DNA of 64,000 bases from Isoetes taiwanensis (lineage: Eukaryota > Streptophyta > Lycopodiopsida > Isoetales > Isoetaceae), in the NCBI GenBank assembly GCA_021234155.1, contig JAJEKV010000021.1:10655523-10719522 (forward strand), in the 5' to 3' direction. The position numbers and the translations under genes were made by a program. Below the pieces are notes generated by a model, which ran no database searches, was not told the origin of the DNA, and worked only from the letters and a program-made list of their open reading frames with translations. Shown one piece after another: positions 1-11,997 of the stretch. How positions within the stretch are numbered: position 1 is the first letter of the stretch; every line of letters begins with the position of its first letter.

Positions 1-299
1 TGCTACAATGTAGAACTTCATGGTATCTATTGTATCCCCTAAGGCAAGTTGTTTTGAATTAATGGGAAAACTCTTTTGGAGGAGGGAAAATCGGCTGATA
101 GATAGGCATGTCATTCATCACAACAGTAATTTATAATTTTACAAAAATATATCTAGAGAGAGGGGCCAACCCTTAGCCATAATATTACCACCCTTTGCAA
201 AAAAACTATAGTATGAGGGACTCATCCATAGGAACATTGCAAGTTCTATAAGAAGATGACAGACAAAATGTAAAAGGGTAAGAGCAAGGTTTTTCGCGG

Positions 300-1770
300 A
301 AAGAACGTTATCAATAATAAGCTTGCTACATCTGTACGTTTATACATGTCAATATAGTGATCAAAGGCAAATTGTGTCTGCATGTCTAGTACCTCTTGAA
401 TATAAGATGCAGCTGGCCCTACTAAAGGAGTGTTCATCATCACATGTAGCGGTTAATTAGTTCGGCATATCGTGCTTGGATGGGTACAAACTCGGCAATT
501 CTCAAGAGTGTGGCACTCATCTTCAATAACCTCTAGTTGGCAAAGATTGATGAGACCCCATTTTCTCGCTTTTCCCGTGTCTAGCTACCTATATCAACTC
601 TAAGGCGATGTGTCGCTATTCAAATAGATGCAATCACCTATGCTTTTTCATGGGTAAACGATTAACATGTATTGTTGTGGACTCTCGGCAAGCATGGGAT
701 TAATTGAATTTTCAGAGGCGATGTCTTTACCAAAGCTCCAAAGCACTATTATCCCAAAGCTTACTTAGGAAACATGGGTCTAGATACTATTTCGTGCAAT
801 TGTGATCCTCATTGTTATGCACTTATATACACTCCTATTCCCTCAAGATATTCCATATAGAGTACTAGATGGTTCGCTTTTCCTTCCAAAGCAGTTTTAA
901 GATGTTGTGGACCTATGGATATTGTATAGGTGAGGTTTGGTCTCTTGTGGAAGAATTTGATATGGAATTGTGGATCCGACTTCAAGTGCTCGAAGTTAGA
1001 AAGGCTTTTTGTAGTCGCTCCAAGTCCTCCCAAGTGGAAAGTGATATAACCGGCTTCTATACTTCCACTCTATACGTAAAACACCGCTCCACCAACACCT
1101 TGAACAAGTGAGAATGATGCGATGTGACCCGTCAGAAAAGCTATGTTCAGAACAATTGTTCTCAGATTGTATAAAGGAGCCCGCCACCGTGGCCCCTCAC
1201 CCATTGCCTAATACAAGTGTCCAATGCATGATAGTAGTGAACTCCATCGTAGGTATTTGCATGTTTTCACTACTTCCACATCTTGATCCGTGCAAGTAAA
1301 GCAAGAATATTTCTATTAGCTCATAGACAACACCAGAGCACCCCGGTTTTGGCCAAATTGATGTGCATTCGACCGAGGGGCCCGACAAAGGGTATCTAAT
1401 GCATCCGATGCTAACACTGCAGATATATTAGTTACCGATGATATGGTGAGCAAGCTTGGCCCTCCATCTCCATACTATGTAAGCCAATCCTCAAGTCGAT
1501 CAATGAAAAATCCAAACAATGAGTGGGAACCCTTGGCTAACTCCAACACTACCGCTGATAACTCCCATGTTGGTGGCATTCGAAATGAGAATGTTTTATA
1601 GAGCCTATCTACTGCATGGAACTCCTAGGGAACTCCCAACTGCATTAATCTTTTCACAGCTTCTCCCTAGGGACCATGTGCAAAAGCTTTGGCGAAGTCT
1701 ACAAAGAAGCAATATAAATCATGTTGTTTGTTTCTGTTGTCCACTATGGTATATGGTGAAGCGTTTAGAC
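300..1770 (-). mobile_element. LINE reverse-transcriptase 3' half fragment (copy A)
   Basis: Read on the minus strand from about 1770 downwards, broken frames match a LINE ORF2: a CFFVDFAKAF stretch (RT motif A region), a LFGFFIDRLE stretch (after the usual QGCPLSPT), a KYLG-like block, and a KVLVEPVFLYRVE stretch. A C-terminal CCHC knuckle and a SYIQEVLDM end follow. The catalytic YADD box is not readable. Several frames that are open in the other copy are broken here, for example the CCHC region near 540. The element is dead and has lost its 5' end. The left boundary and 3' tail are not clear. Confidence 0.75.
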
Positions 1771-2112
1771 TTAAACCTTGTCTGTGCAAGTGCGCACAAC
1801 TATGTTTCCTCTGCTTATGCCGTCAATTGCTACTCGAAAATTTCAGCAAGCAATTTTGCCAACAATAAGTTGGCCATGATTTTGCAGCGAGGATTTATAT
1901 ACACATGCATATCATATTTTGTACATGTTTCTGTAGACATTTCGTACACATAGCACCAAAACAGAACCCCACATAGTTGGGAATTGGATCATTAAATGGA
2001 AACCCCAGCACCCCCCATTATTTTAGTGCATATTCATATGGAACATCCATTCAGACCGTTGGATCTTCAATTTGAAAATCTCGATCGTCATTAGGTGCGA
2101 TTCATTCTATAG

Positions 2113-4515
2113 AAGTGGATCTTGAAACTCGTACACATATGGAACTTTGTGGTCCTTTAAACATAACAAGAATACCAGGAAAAAGGTACTTCGTAATTTT
2201 TATTGATGACTACAGCAGGAGAACAAAGGTCTATTGCTTAAGGACCAAATACTTGGCATTAAAAGCCTTCAAAACATTTGTCGCGGAGGTGGAATGTGGA
2301 ACTAGACGTGTGTGAGATCAGACTGAGGGGGTGAGTATTTCTCTTCAAGATTTAAAACATATTGCATTGATAGGAGAATCAGAAAACAATATACTTGTAG
2401 TTACACTCCCCCGCAAAATGGGATAGCAGAGAGGAAAAGCAAAAGCATATTAAATGTCGTTAGGGCTATGCTTAAACATGCAGGTTTCCAAACTATATTT
2501 GGGAAGAAACTATAAAAACTGGTGTGATGAATCCGAATGTTCTAAAAGATAAGAGTCCAGAAGAAATATTGGTTAGGCAAAAACTCCAGACTTTGAAAAA
2601 TTCAAGACGTTTGGTTATCTCGCATACACTCATATTCCAGAAGAAGCGAGACTTAAACTTGATGATAGATCAGTCACAACCCATTTGGTAGGTTATGACG
2701 AGTAGTCAAAAGGATACAGAGTTTATGATCCTGCAAACAAGAAAATAAGGATTACTAAAGATGTCAAGTTTGTTGAGAAAGAACTATACAAACCAAGGGG
2801 AATGAATGTTGACCTTAAGCAGGAAGTAGCAGATATTGAAGATATTGATGAGTCGAAAAGATCATGAAGAAGAAAAAATGATGATGTTGAATCGAGCATA
2901 ATGAAGAATCGTGAGAATGGACCCGATTTAAACAATGATACAACCTAGTCAAGTACACGTGAAAAGAAAAAACGTAAGGGGAAAGGGTAAGGGAAGAAGC
3001 ACACTTGGATATAGAGCAGTATGGAAGAGAGAATAATGGAAGAAGTAGTAGACTCCAACCTCATAGGGAAAAGATGGCAGAAGCCTTCATGATACTTGAA
3101 ACAGATGTACCTAAGACATTTGAAGAGGCCATTAATAGCTTGGATGCAAACAAGTGGAGAGAAGCAATGAAAGATGAAATAGAATCATTTGAAAGAACTT
3201 AACTTATCAATTGGTTGACTAGCCTAAGAGGAAAACCATTGCGTTGGAAATAAATGAATATATAAGCTAAAATTAAATGTAGATGGAAGTCCAAAGTATA
3301 AAGTAAGATCGGTTGCCCAGGGATATTCTCATATGGACGTCAGCACAACTTTTTTGAATGCAGACTTGAAAGAGGAGATATCCATGAGACAAGCACCTGG
3401 ATATGAAGTAGATGCCGATAGCGTTTGGAAGTTAAACAAGGTCATCTATGGATTGCAATAATCTCCTAGGCAATGGTAGAAATGCATTGATGGGTATTTG
3501 AAAGAACAAGATTTTTCAAAGCTAAACTATGATGGAAATGTATACATTTTTAGGAATGGAGAAGACTATTGCATAATCGACCTATATGTAGATGACTGTG
3601 TAATGGCTACTAATTGCGCAAGTGTATTAAATGAATGTAAGGGCATCTTGAAAGACAAGTTTAAAATATTTGATTTAGCCGAATCGAAACAATTCTTGAA
3701 GATAGAGGTGACACGTGACAGAAGCATAAAAAGAATCACACTCTCACAAGTGAAATATATGAAATCTGTGCTCAATTGCTCAAATAGATTTAATATGGCA
3801 AAATGTATTACAGTAAAGGTAACTTAGCACTAGGAACCAAGATTTCTAAAAGGATGTGTCCAAAGATAAAGAAAGAATAGGAAGAAATGCTAGAAGTTCC
3901 ATACAGACAATTGATAGGCAACTTGTTATTTATTACTAATAATACTCGACCTAACATTGCATTTATTGTTAATGTTTTAAGTAGGTACAATCACAATCCT
4001 GGAAAAGGTCACTGGCATGCTGCAAAGGAAGTTCTAAGATTTTTGAAGCGAACAATAAATGTAGGTGTAGTATATGACTCTCGAGACTTGAAATTAAGAA
4101 CATATAATGATGCTGATTGGTGTGGAGACTTGGATGAACGAAAATCAACATCAGGTTATTTGTAATGCTTGGTGGTGGATCAATTAGCTGGAGAAGCAAG
4201 AAGCAATCCTTTATTGCTTCGTCAACAGTAGAATCAGAGTATGCTACAACTACTCTTACAGCCAAAGAAATAGTGTGGACCAGAATACTTTTGGAAGAAC
4301 TTGGAGTTGCTCAAACAAAAGATATAAAGTTCTTTTGTGATAATTTGAGTTGCATTGCCATGACAAAGAACCCTATATTACAGGAATATTACATGAGAGA
4401 ACAAAGCATATAGAGATGGAGTTGCATTTTATTGGAGACATGGTGATCAAAGAGTATATCTAAATGCAATATGCCAAGTCTGAAGAACAGTTGGCAGATG
4501 CTTTAGTAGTTGGCG
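2113..4515 (+). mobile_element. Ty1/Copia pol remnant (copy A)
   Basis: Open fragments follow the Copia order. The first is the integrase core (about 2115-2315) with FVIFIDDYSRR. Next is the start of the reverse transcriptase (about 3000-3200) with FEEAINS...KWREAMKDEIES, then the RT centre (3498-3827) with the LYVDDCV active-site box. The RT end and RNase H follow (3887-4413) with GYL, SWRSKKQ and VESEYAT, and the pol end EEQLADAL lies near 4490. The stops between these (for example at 3459 and 3478) also occur in the second copy, so they are real old mutations. No long terminal repeats, primer-binding site or gag were found. This is a non-functional internal fragment. Confidence 0.88.
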
Positions 4516-5592
4516 CTGGCTGGCGCTCAGATATCATCAGGCAACTTATGTATGCTAATGATGTTTCGCTTTATGGCACATACCGCTGCTAGCATGCAAC
4601 AACATTTACATACTCTGTACAGTTTTTATGAGAACACAAGTTCAAGGCGTGTTAATCTCCAAAAGACCAAGCCCTTGGTAGGTCAATCTTCTCTAAGATA
4701 TCGCTCCAACTTTGCACTATGGTAGCCACAAAGTTGAAGTTGTAGATAGCTACAAGTATCTTGGTGTAGAGTTCTCAGAAAAACATACTTTGAAAACAAT
4801 GTATTACCAAGCATAGGACTGCTGGCTGGAGGGCACTCTATGCGATGCAAAACAATTGTTTTCGTGCAGAGATTCATGATTGGTCATGGAAAGCCCACTT
4901 GTTTAGGGCCTTGGTAGAACCTGTTTTACTGTATGGTTCTGAAGTATGGGTGCCATTAGTGCTAGTGCTTGGGAGAGCTTAGAACGGGTGCAAAAGTCCT
5001 TTCTCACTTACAGCCTAAGAGTCAAAACTATAGTGCCCTATGCTATTCTTTTACAAGAGATAGGTTTTGTCCTCTTTAATATCCCGCCATGAAGCGCCAT
5101 TTTCCACTATATCAGCAAGGTGCATCACATGGATGATGATAGGTACCCTTTTTCGCTTAGGCTTTGCCATGGCTGAATCTCCTCAACGTTTGAAACGATG
5201 TTGGAAAGATAATTGTAATGCATGGTTTGCCTGCTGGTCTATGCAACTAGAACACTGCATGGTGCCTGCTAGTTCTAATCCTGAGCTTTTGCAATAATAT
5301 CTCGATGGTCGTTTTTCCCAGAAGATGTAGGATGCAATTACTTTAATCCAAGTTAAAATTGGTCATTATCATGCACATATAAATACCACTTTGGCATCAG
5401 GACCACAAGCTTATTTGCTTGCTTCCTTGTCCAGGAATAAGCTTGTAGCTAATGCATCGATTCACACAGGGTCTCACAATCTAAGAATTGAGACAGTAGA
5501 TGGGAGCGCCGAATTGCCATGAGAAGCAAGATTATGTGTATATTGCTAGTTATAGGTTATTGAAGATGAAAGCCATACTCTGCTAAGATGTC
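4500..5592 (+). mobile_element. LINE ORF2 C-terminal fragment (copy A), truncated at 5592
   Basis: Frames after 4530 read as the end of a LINE ORF2: YANDVS (a YADD variant), VNLQKTKP, SYKYLGVEF, RALVEPVLLYGSEVW, HYHAHINTTLASGP and GSHNLRIET, ending in the CCHC region. Several frameshifts are present. The second copy (23965-25041) is more intact over the YANDVSLMA stretch. The fragment stops at 5592, in the middle of the final zinc-knuckle codons, exactly where copy A and copy B part. Fused directly to the Copia pol end, it shows LINE and Copia relics recombined or nested before the duplication. Confidence 0.8.
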
Positions 5593-6869
5593 TCCTATCA
5601 AAGGCCCCATGGTAGCAAACAAGTTGCCTCCTATCAAAGGCCCCATGGTAGCAAACAAGTTGCCTAGGAGGCTTTACTTGCAGCTAGATAATTGCTCAGG
5701 TCAGAATAAGAATAGATATCTTTTCTCTTACTTGTCATACTTGGTTTGGTTAGGTGTATTTGATCAAGTGCTTTTGGGATTCATGATGGTTGGACACACC
5801 CACGATGACATAGATGCCCTATTTGGAAACTACTCTACTCTAATGAGAAGATCGATGCATTGACTATTCCTGAGCTTATGCAACTCTTGAGCAAAGTGTA
5901 GTTCAAAGGCTCCTTAAGCCTTACCTTGTGATGAGAGGTTCCCGATTGGAAGGAATTCGTGAAAGGTTTTATCCCCGATAAGAAGGACCGTTTATGTGGT
6001 CACTTGGAACCTCTACTCTTCAAGTTTTGCATGAAGGATGGATGGCCACTAATGTTCTACAAGATGAGGCCGGGGCATAGGGAGTGGCTCCCCTAAAAGG
6101 GAATCAGAATGTGGAAGGAGGATGCCCAAGGTTTACCTATGATTCGAGAGAGGGTCACCTAAGGTCCCGCAGACCATATGGGAGCTTGAAAGATATAGGT
6201 GCATTAAGAGCTTCTATTGCCAAGTACATGATGCTTTGGGCAGCTATTTCTAGAGCCGGGCGATAAGTCATGGTCCAACACATATATGAATGAAGTTATT
6301 GACTAATCGGGTCCACCTTGTTGCGAGTGCTTGGTGACGTGCAGCCCGGTAGAGAGCTCTCATTCAGATTTCTCGCCCAAAGACTGTGCAAAGTGCATTG
6401 GAAGAACCCGAAAGAGTGTTTGTGGATGAGCACATTGAAGCATCTCATTACGTTGGGCCTTTCGGGTAGACCCAAGAACCCGGTTGAAATATTCGACCCC
6501 TACCAAGATGTCAAGAAGGGAATGCTCTTGCTAATCGGACCACATGATAACCGCCCCGACATGGATGGTTTTTGCCAAGAGGACCCAATAGAGGACCCTA
6601 ATCTCCCACATTACGAAGAGGTGTTTGTCTCTTGGTTTGAGCCTATTGCCAGAAAGGGAACCTCATATGCAATGCAGTATAGGGATTGCTGGAGCAAGAA
6701 TTGGAGACCCAATCCTAATGACCCGCCACGCTACCAACCTTTGAAAACAATAGACTATGGTTGGGCCGTAGAGACCAGGCCATTGTCAGTGGTGATCCCC
6801 AGTAGTGTTCGGGCTCAGTTGCAAGAATTAGTGGCTAAAGAAGCTAAGGACGATGATGAGAACTCTTGA
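5588..6869 (+). pseudogene. Transposase-like relic (DUF7869-type)
   Basis: The first frame (to 5863) contains LQLDNCSGQNKNRYLF and GFMMVGHTHDDIDALFGN, a signature I associate with the DUF7869 family of element-borne proteins. The acidic residues in LDN and in THDDID fit a DDE/RNase H-fold nuclease. Downstream the homology continues in shifted frames (VPDWKEFVKGFIPDKKD, WPLMFYKMRPGHREW), then in a 183-codon open frame at 6318-6869 that has no ATG at its left end and ends in an acidic tail. The frameshifts make it a pseudogene unless consensus errors are to blame. No inverted repeats were found. The family assignment is from memory. Confidence 0.55.
5592..5663 (+). repeat. Two tandem 36-bp units at the edge of copy A
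   Basis: A 36-bp unit starting TCCTATCAAAGGCCCCATGG occurs twice in succession, and the end of the second unit runs into the transposase-like reading frame. It lies exactly where homology to the second duplicated copy ends. The unit may be a tandem duplication inside the coding sequence, since both units read in one frame as PIKGPMVANKLP. Confidence 0.9.
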
Positions 6870-7010
6870 GGTATGCAATGCTCTTTTACATAATTACTAT
6901 ATCATTCATAACATGAAAGTTACAATAGACTAGTTATTATTTGTTACGCTCTGCGTTTTCCATCTCAACACAAGAGCTCTTACACTATACAATGCTAAGC
7001 AGTGATTCAT

Positions 7011-7252
7011 TCATCTTCGGGGATCAGTAGTAGTGATCCCCGATATCTCATAGCTCATTTCGGGCCAGAAGCCAAATCGATGGATCATTACACCTAATTG
7101 ACGTGAGGGCAACGAATCTCAGCGCCCAAAGCTTTTCTTCGCAGGTAGGGATCAAGAAGAAGATGCCTGTCTAGGCAACCAACAAGATCAGAGTGGCTCA
7201 TTGAGCACTTGATCGCCTCGATGTGGTGAACTGATGATGGCGAAAAATCCAT
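7011..7252 (-). pseudogene. Frameshifted paralogue of the 80-aa small protein gene
   Basis: From ATG at 7252 the minus strand reads 52 codons to a stop at 7094, matching the neighbouring gene (7630-7872) at M..S, HI, KC..S..DL..C and LDP.L..KA. After a shift of one base the homology resumes (SRQLG, then WPEMSYEISGIT versus WLPDQEIYELNGIT) and ends at a TGA at 7011. The span is 242 bases against 243 in the intact copy, so a single-base deletion explains it. It could be a real pseudogene or one consensus error. A TATA box lies upstream as in the intact copy. Confidence 0.72.
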
Positions 7253-7288
7253 GGGAGAAGAGTGAACTTTAGCCCCGAAGTGAGAAGC

Positions 7289-7295
7289 TTTTATA
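7289..7295 (-). promoter_or_regulatory. TATA box of the frameshifted small gene
   Basis: The minus strand reads CACTATAAAAGCTTC, with TATAAAA about 37 bases before the ATG at 7252. The surrounding block, reading outward to CCAATAATTCAC, is shared with the promoter of the intact paralogue. Confidence 0.6.
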
Positions 7296-7629
7296 GTGAA
7301 GTAGAATGATTGAGGTGAATTATTGGGCTTGACTTCGGCGCCATTATTGCTCGTGTATTAGACCGTTGTATAAATACAAGTATAATACAAGAATAATACT
7401 TATTTCATACTAATATGCGTATGTTTCAAAACATGTTTGCTTGACGAATTTAGCTATGATTGAATTCAATGACGCTTACGCGAATAAGTGGAGGTGGGAT
7501 AGCACATCGTTACAATATACTTTCGGTTAAGGTAATGCATTGATATTACATCCTTAATCAGAATGCTATTACATCCTTACTTAGTTATTAGGTACCCATG
7601 TCATTATTACATTATTAGCAGGTGCAGAT

Positions 7630-7872
7630 TCACTCGTCGTCAACATCAAAGCTCGTGATGCCATTCAGCTCATAGATCTCCTGATCAGGAAGCCAGTAAA
7701 TATGGACTTTAACGCGAGTGAGCTTCCTGCAAGCACTAGCAGGTCCATCGGCTTTAGATAAGAGCCATGGATCAAGCTTAACGCTATTTCTAGCGCATTC
7801 GCCCAGATCGTTGTAGCTCAAGTAACACTTGAAAGAGCGGATGTGCTCTGGACGAGGAGCCAAGGAAGCCAT
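7630..7872 (-). CDS. Small hypothetical protein, 80 aa
   Basis: An ATG at 7872 opens an 80-codon frame, MASLAPRPEHIR... to ...SFDVDDE. It has no signal peptide or membrane segment. It contains a CYLSYNDLGEC block, an LDPWL motif and an acidic end. I do not recognise the family. Evidence that it is a real gene comes from a degenerate paralogue 380 bases away (7011-7252). That copy keeps the same start, length, spacing and motifs, and both copies share a TATA-containing upstream block. Conservation is in the protein sequence more than in the DNA. The pair lies between a transposase relic and a LINE, so it could also be cargo of a mobile element. Confidence 0.6.
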   Translation of the reverse strand: MASLAPRPEHIRSFKCYLSYNDLGECARNSVKLDPWLLSKADGPASACRKLTRVKVHIYWLPDQEIYELNGITSFDVDDE

Positions 7873-7907
7873 GGAAGATGAATGGCCTCTACCCCCTCGT
7901 GAAGCCG

Positions 7908-7915
7908 TTTTTATA
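7908..7915 (-). promoter_or_regulatory. TATA box of the 80-aa gene
   Basis: The minus strand reads CACTATAAAAACGG, with the TATA box about 36 bases before the ATG at 7872. The upstream block (TTCACTATAAAA preceded by CCAATAATTCACATC) is repeated at the paralogue near 7289-7320. Confidence 0.6.
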
Positions 7916-8093
7916 GTGAAGTAAAATTATTGATGTGAATTATTGGCGTACAATGTACAGCCATTATTGAGCTTATACGAGTGTCATGTACACGTACAAG
8001 TATAACACAAAATTTGTATGTGTATGTGTATGATACATCGGCCAGGTTAGCGGCCAGCGCTCGTGCAAACACAGGAGGGTTTTCGTAGGGGAA

Positions 8094-8798
8094 ATGCCCG
8101 CGAAGAAGAAAGACCCCATCGAATATGATGGGGACACAGCGAACCTGTTAGCGGTGATCAACGAGCTCAAGAACGAGATACACTGTTTGCGGTCAGAGGT
8201 CAAATCGATTAAGGGAACCCTGGACGAATTGCTTACCCAAAACCAAAATCTGAGAAATCAAAATGCAGAAATGTCTTCAAACCTAAAACCTGCAGATTTC
8301 AAAGCACAAATTACAGAGTTGGAGAGTAAGCTAGCATCTTTGGTAGCGGAAACCACAAAGGAGCAAATGAAACTTCACCAAGCTGAAGTTTCATCAGAGC
8401 AAACAGAGCAAGAAATACGGGCCAAAAATCTGAAGATATCAGGTTTGCAAGAGGTAGAAGGAGAAGATCCGACAATTCTTTGTAGGGCGCTTTTTCTCAG
8501 AGACAATGCGTCTTCATGACCCACTTCATGTGTCGTCACGAAGATTGGGAAAACCAGGTACATACTCTCGCCCAATTCTAGTGAAATTCCAGACAAAAGA
8601 AGCTAGAGATAGAGTTCTACATAACAGAAATGTGCTTAAGGGAGAGAAGATCTGGCTGGATCGGGACCTTACTCCAAGCCGCTTAGAATCTGCGAAAAGC
8701 TTGAATGGGCAAAAGTAAAAGAGGCCAGGGATAAAGGATTAGTTGCATATCCGGACCAAGCGGGAAAAGCCATCATCACAAACAGAAACACAGGCTAG
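8094..8798 (+). pseudogene. LINE ORF1: coiled coil plus RRM-like RNA-binding protein, frameshifted
   Basis: The ATG at 8094 opens MPAKKKDPIEYDGD, followed by a long heptad-rich coiled coil (about residues 20-110, rich in L, E, Q and K), then RAKNLKISGL. A frameshift near 8500 moves into RLGKPGTYSRPILVKFQTKEARD and KIWLDRDLTPSRLE. That order, a coiled coil followed by an RRM-like domain and a basic C-terminal part, is the plan of LINE ORF1 nucleic-acid chaperones. A second frameshift lies near 8700. The frame then continues ITNRNTG and ends at TAG 8796-8798, which is in frame with ORF2. Confidence 0.75.
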
Positions 8799-11700
8799 GA
8801 AGCAAGGGCCTTGAGAATTAGTCTATGGAATGCACATGGACTATCTCTCAGGAAAAAATAAATGCAACAACTTGGAAATTTGGCAACACCAAGATCTATT
8901 ATGCTTCACGAGACATGGACTCATCGGTTTCGATCTTTACCGACATATCGGGGTTATGTACTTATTATCTCAAGTCCGGAACGAGAAAGTAAATAGAGTT
9001 GGGCGTGGTTTTGGAGGCATAGCCCCCGCACAAGAAGAAGGATCAAAGATATGATTTTCAGATCTTGAGGCAAGACCCAAGCAACCAATACATTTGGTTT
9101 TCGGGTTAATGGAAGGCGACCACTAACTTTTGTTTGCACGCTACTTTGCTCTCGAGAAAATGCTAGCATATATCATAAGCATAATCTAGACAAGGAGAAC
9201 CCGTCACGGAAATTTGTGCTCGGATATCCTTGAATACTCATCCCAAGGGGATATATTTATAATGGGTGATTTCAATGGCGTAACCGGGCACCCGAAGTTT
9301 AATATCTTTGAGGATTTAGCAAATGTGTGCCTTGATGAGCACGAAGACCCGTGATATGACAGATTTTCGTGAGGATATAATATCCAATGAAATGGGTCAC
9401 AAGTCGCTTGAATTGAGCACCACCGCCAACCGAAAATAATCAATGGAATAAAAGCTTTTCCACAATCGGAAAGGTCGACATATAGGAATCACTTATTTGG
9501 AGGCAAGCACCATTGACTATCTTTTGGCAAGAAGCAAAGACCTTATTTTTGATTTCTATGTGGGAGAACAGCTACATGAGTCAGATCATGCCCCCTTGCA
9601 TATAACACTTAAAGCTTTTGCTAAGCTAGAGGTCTCTGCAGCCAGCTTTCATCCTCGCTTAAGAATCAGCTATAAGCATCATGAAACATATAAGAAAAAC
9701 ATAGAAGAGCTTGCGGCTGCTGCTACATGGTCAGGGGATTTGGAGACCGATGCAAGAAATTTTCAAGGGCTCCTATTTGCAGCAGGGAAAAAGGCATTTG
9801 GGCTCACAAAGAAATTCATAACAGGTAAACCTTGCAATTCGTGGTGGGATTCAGAATGTCAGGATGCTAGAAAAAGATTGCCACAAAATTGCATATGCAA
9901 GCCTAAATGGTATAAGCAGTTCATTAGGAACAAAAAACGCGCTTACTTTGCTCAAAGGCAATCAGACCTATCAGAACAACTTCTGAAATCTCCCAAAAGT
10001 TTCTGGAGTAGACTGCAGGACAGCCATACACAAACTGCTCTAGATACCGAGGCACTGTTAAAACATGTCAGGGCTATATATGAGATAGATGGCGCTGAAA
10101 GCATGCCAAATCTAGCCACAACAGCAGCCCTTTTTACTGTAGCAGAAGTTAAAGAATGCCTATCCAAAGCAGCAAATAATAAGGCACAGGACGCAGATGG
10201 CTTGTGTATGGAGCTTCTTAAATGGAGCGGGGAAAATACATTAGCTACCTTAACAGATCTGCTCAATAATAGCTTAATTCAAGGGCTACCATTAAGTTGG
10301 AGAATTAATAGGGTCCACCCGATCCATAAAGGAGGAGACCAAAAAGTTGCAGGCAACTACAGAACAATTTTAATTGGCAGCGTGTTCTCAAAAATCTTGG
10401 GCAGCTTGTTAGAAGCAAAATTGAGCTCATGGGCTGAGCAAAATAATATTCGCTCACATTACCAAGCAGGTTTTAGGCAGAAACATAGTACATTGGACCA
10501 TGTGCTAATGCTTAGAGCGTTGATCGAGAAAGCCAAAGCTCCAAACGCGTCCCTGTACATGGCTTTTATAGACTTCACAAAGGCATTCGACACGATCTCA
10601 CGCAAGGAACTCAGTGACAGATTAATTCAGATAGGTGTCCCTATGGAGCTAAGGAGCGCAATATCCCAGTTATACAGCGAAGTATTGATTAAGGTAGCAT
10701 GGGACTTGGACACTGAAATCAGAAGCACCATAGGGGTTCGGCAAGGGTGTCCCCTTTCCCCGACTCTGTTCGGAGTTTTTATAGATGAGTTAGATGATTG
10801 GCTTCGAGCCGGATCTTTAGCAGGAACAAAATTAGGCACATACATAGTGCAGCTTCTCCTATACGCAGATGATGTAGTCCTTCTTGCTAGTAAGAAGGCA
10901 ACCTTGCAAGATCATTTACAGAAGTTGGAGCAGTTCTGCGAAGCAAAAAAGATGAGTGTAAACCTCTCGAAATCAAAGGTCATGGTTTTCGGGACAAGGG
11001 AGCGGCCTGTTTTCACATATAAGGGGCAGATTTTAGAAACAGTTGACTCATACAAATATCTAGGACTTGACATTGCATCCAATTACAATTGGAAGAACTG
11101 CATAAATAGACGAGTCTCAGGCGGTAAGGCAGCGTTATTTAGCATGATGGCGAAGTGTAGAAAAGCCTCCCTCACTGACTGGAACCTGAAGAAGATGCTA
11201 TTCAAAACTCTTGTTCAGACAGTTGTGCTGTATGGTGCTCCAATTTGGGGGCCAGAAATCTCTTCAAGAATGTGGAAACAAATAGAGGGGGTCCAGAAGA
11301 TGTATCTAAAGGAGGAACTTGGGATAAGATCACAGACTCCGTACGCCATAACTCTAGCAGAGACAGGTATGTTCCCGCTTGAGCTAGAAGGGCTTTTTCA
11401 TGCTATAAATTTCTATAACAGGGTTAAAGCACAAGATCCGAATAGGTTATCACATCAAGCACTGGAAAACTCAGAATGGCAAAAGAAGCTGTCGACATGG
11501 GCTGGTAAATGGGGTTTAGAGAGCTCTTCATGGCCAACAGAGAAAGATGAAGTCCGAGCTTTACTTGAAAGGATGGCATTGGAAAAACTATGGGCTGATC
11601 CAGGGAAGAGAATGCAACAGTACCGGGCGAATGTTAATTGCATGAGGACATACGAGAGCCAACTATATTTAAAGGCTAACATCCCGCCAGCACAAAGGAA

Positions 11701-11980
11701 ACTAATAGCCAGGTATAGAACCGGGTCACACAATCTGGAAATAGAAACAGGCAGATGGGCAAAAATACCAGCAGAAAACCGTCTATGTAGAATATGCAAG
11801 ACAGGATGTGTGGAAGACGAAAATCATACTTTCATACATTGTTCTGAATATGCAGATATTAGACACAACTTTGGCATCCAGGCCGAGGATTTCTCTTCAC
11901 TGTTACATATACCACCAATGACGCTGGGACCATATATAAGGGCGGTGGACGCACACCGTTCCTTGCTATTGAAATTGTAA
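8799..11980 (+). pseudogene. LINE ORF2: APE endonuclease plus reverse transcriptase
   Basis: Directly after the TAG the frame reads LRISLWNAHGL, the catalytic Asn strand of an APE endonuclease. The next 600 bases are broken by frameshifts but still show GDFNG and SDHAPLH. From 9497 to 11980 the frame is open for 827 codons: AGFRQKHSTLDH, FIDFTKAFDTISR (RT motif A), VRQGCPLSPTLFGVF (motif B), LLLYADDVVLLA (active site), LSKSKVMVFG, and a C-terminal CRIC...H....C zinc knuckle. There is no RNase H domain. Because the endonuclease is broken, this copy is probably inactive. Confidence 0.88.
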
Positions 11981-11997
11981 ATTGTTGTTCATGTGCT

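Larger units (their letters stand above)
1..5592 (+). repeat. Segmental duplication, copy A (left end cut by window)
   Basis: This stretch matches 19465-25041 base for base over long runs, on the same strand, with position 1 aligning to 19465. Both copies hold the same order of relics: a minus-strand LINE fragment, a Copia pol fragment and a plus-strand LINE 3' part. They share the same internal stop codons, so the composite had already decayed before it was copied. The match stops abruptly at 5592, where a transposase-like sequence begins. About 1560-2130 looks identical in both copies, while 460-1530 and 2180-2400 hold many small differences. Either a recent duplication or an assembly duplication would fit. 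Confidence 0.93.

Noticed and set aside
9497-9499. TTG as start of the long LINE-1 ORF2 frame
   Set aside because: Eukaryotic starts are AUG. The homologous frame begins far upstream, and this is only the point after the last frameshift. The same holds for the GTG at 54003 and the TTG at 61858 and 13763.
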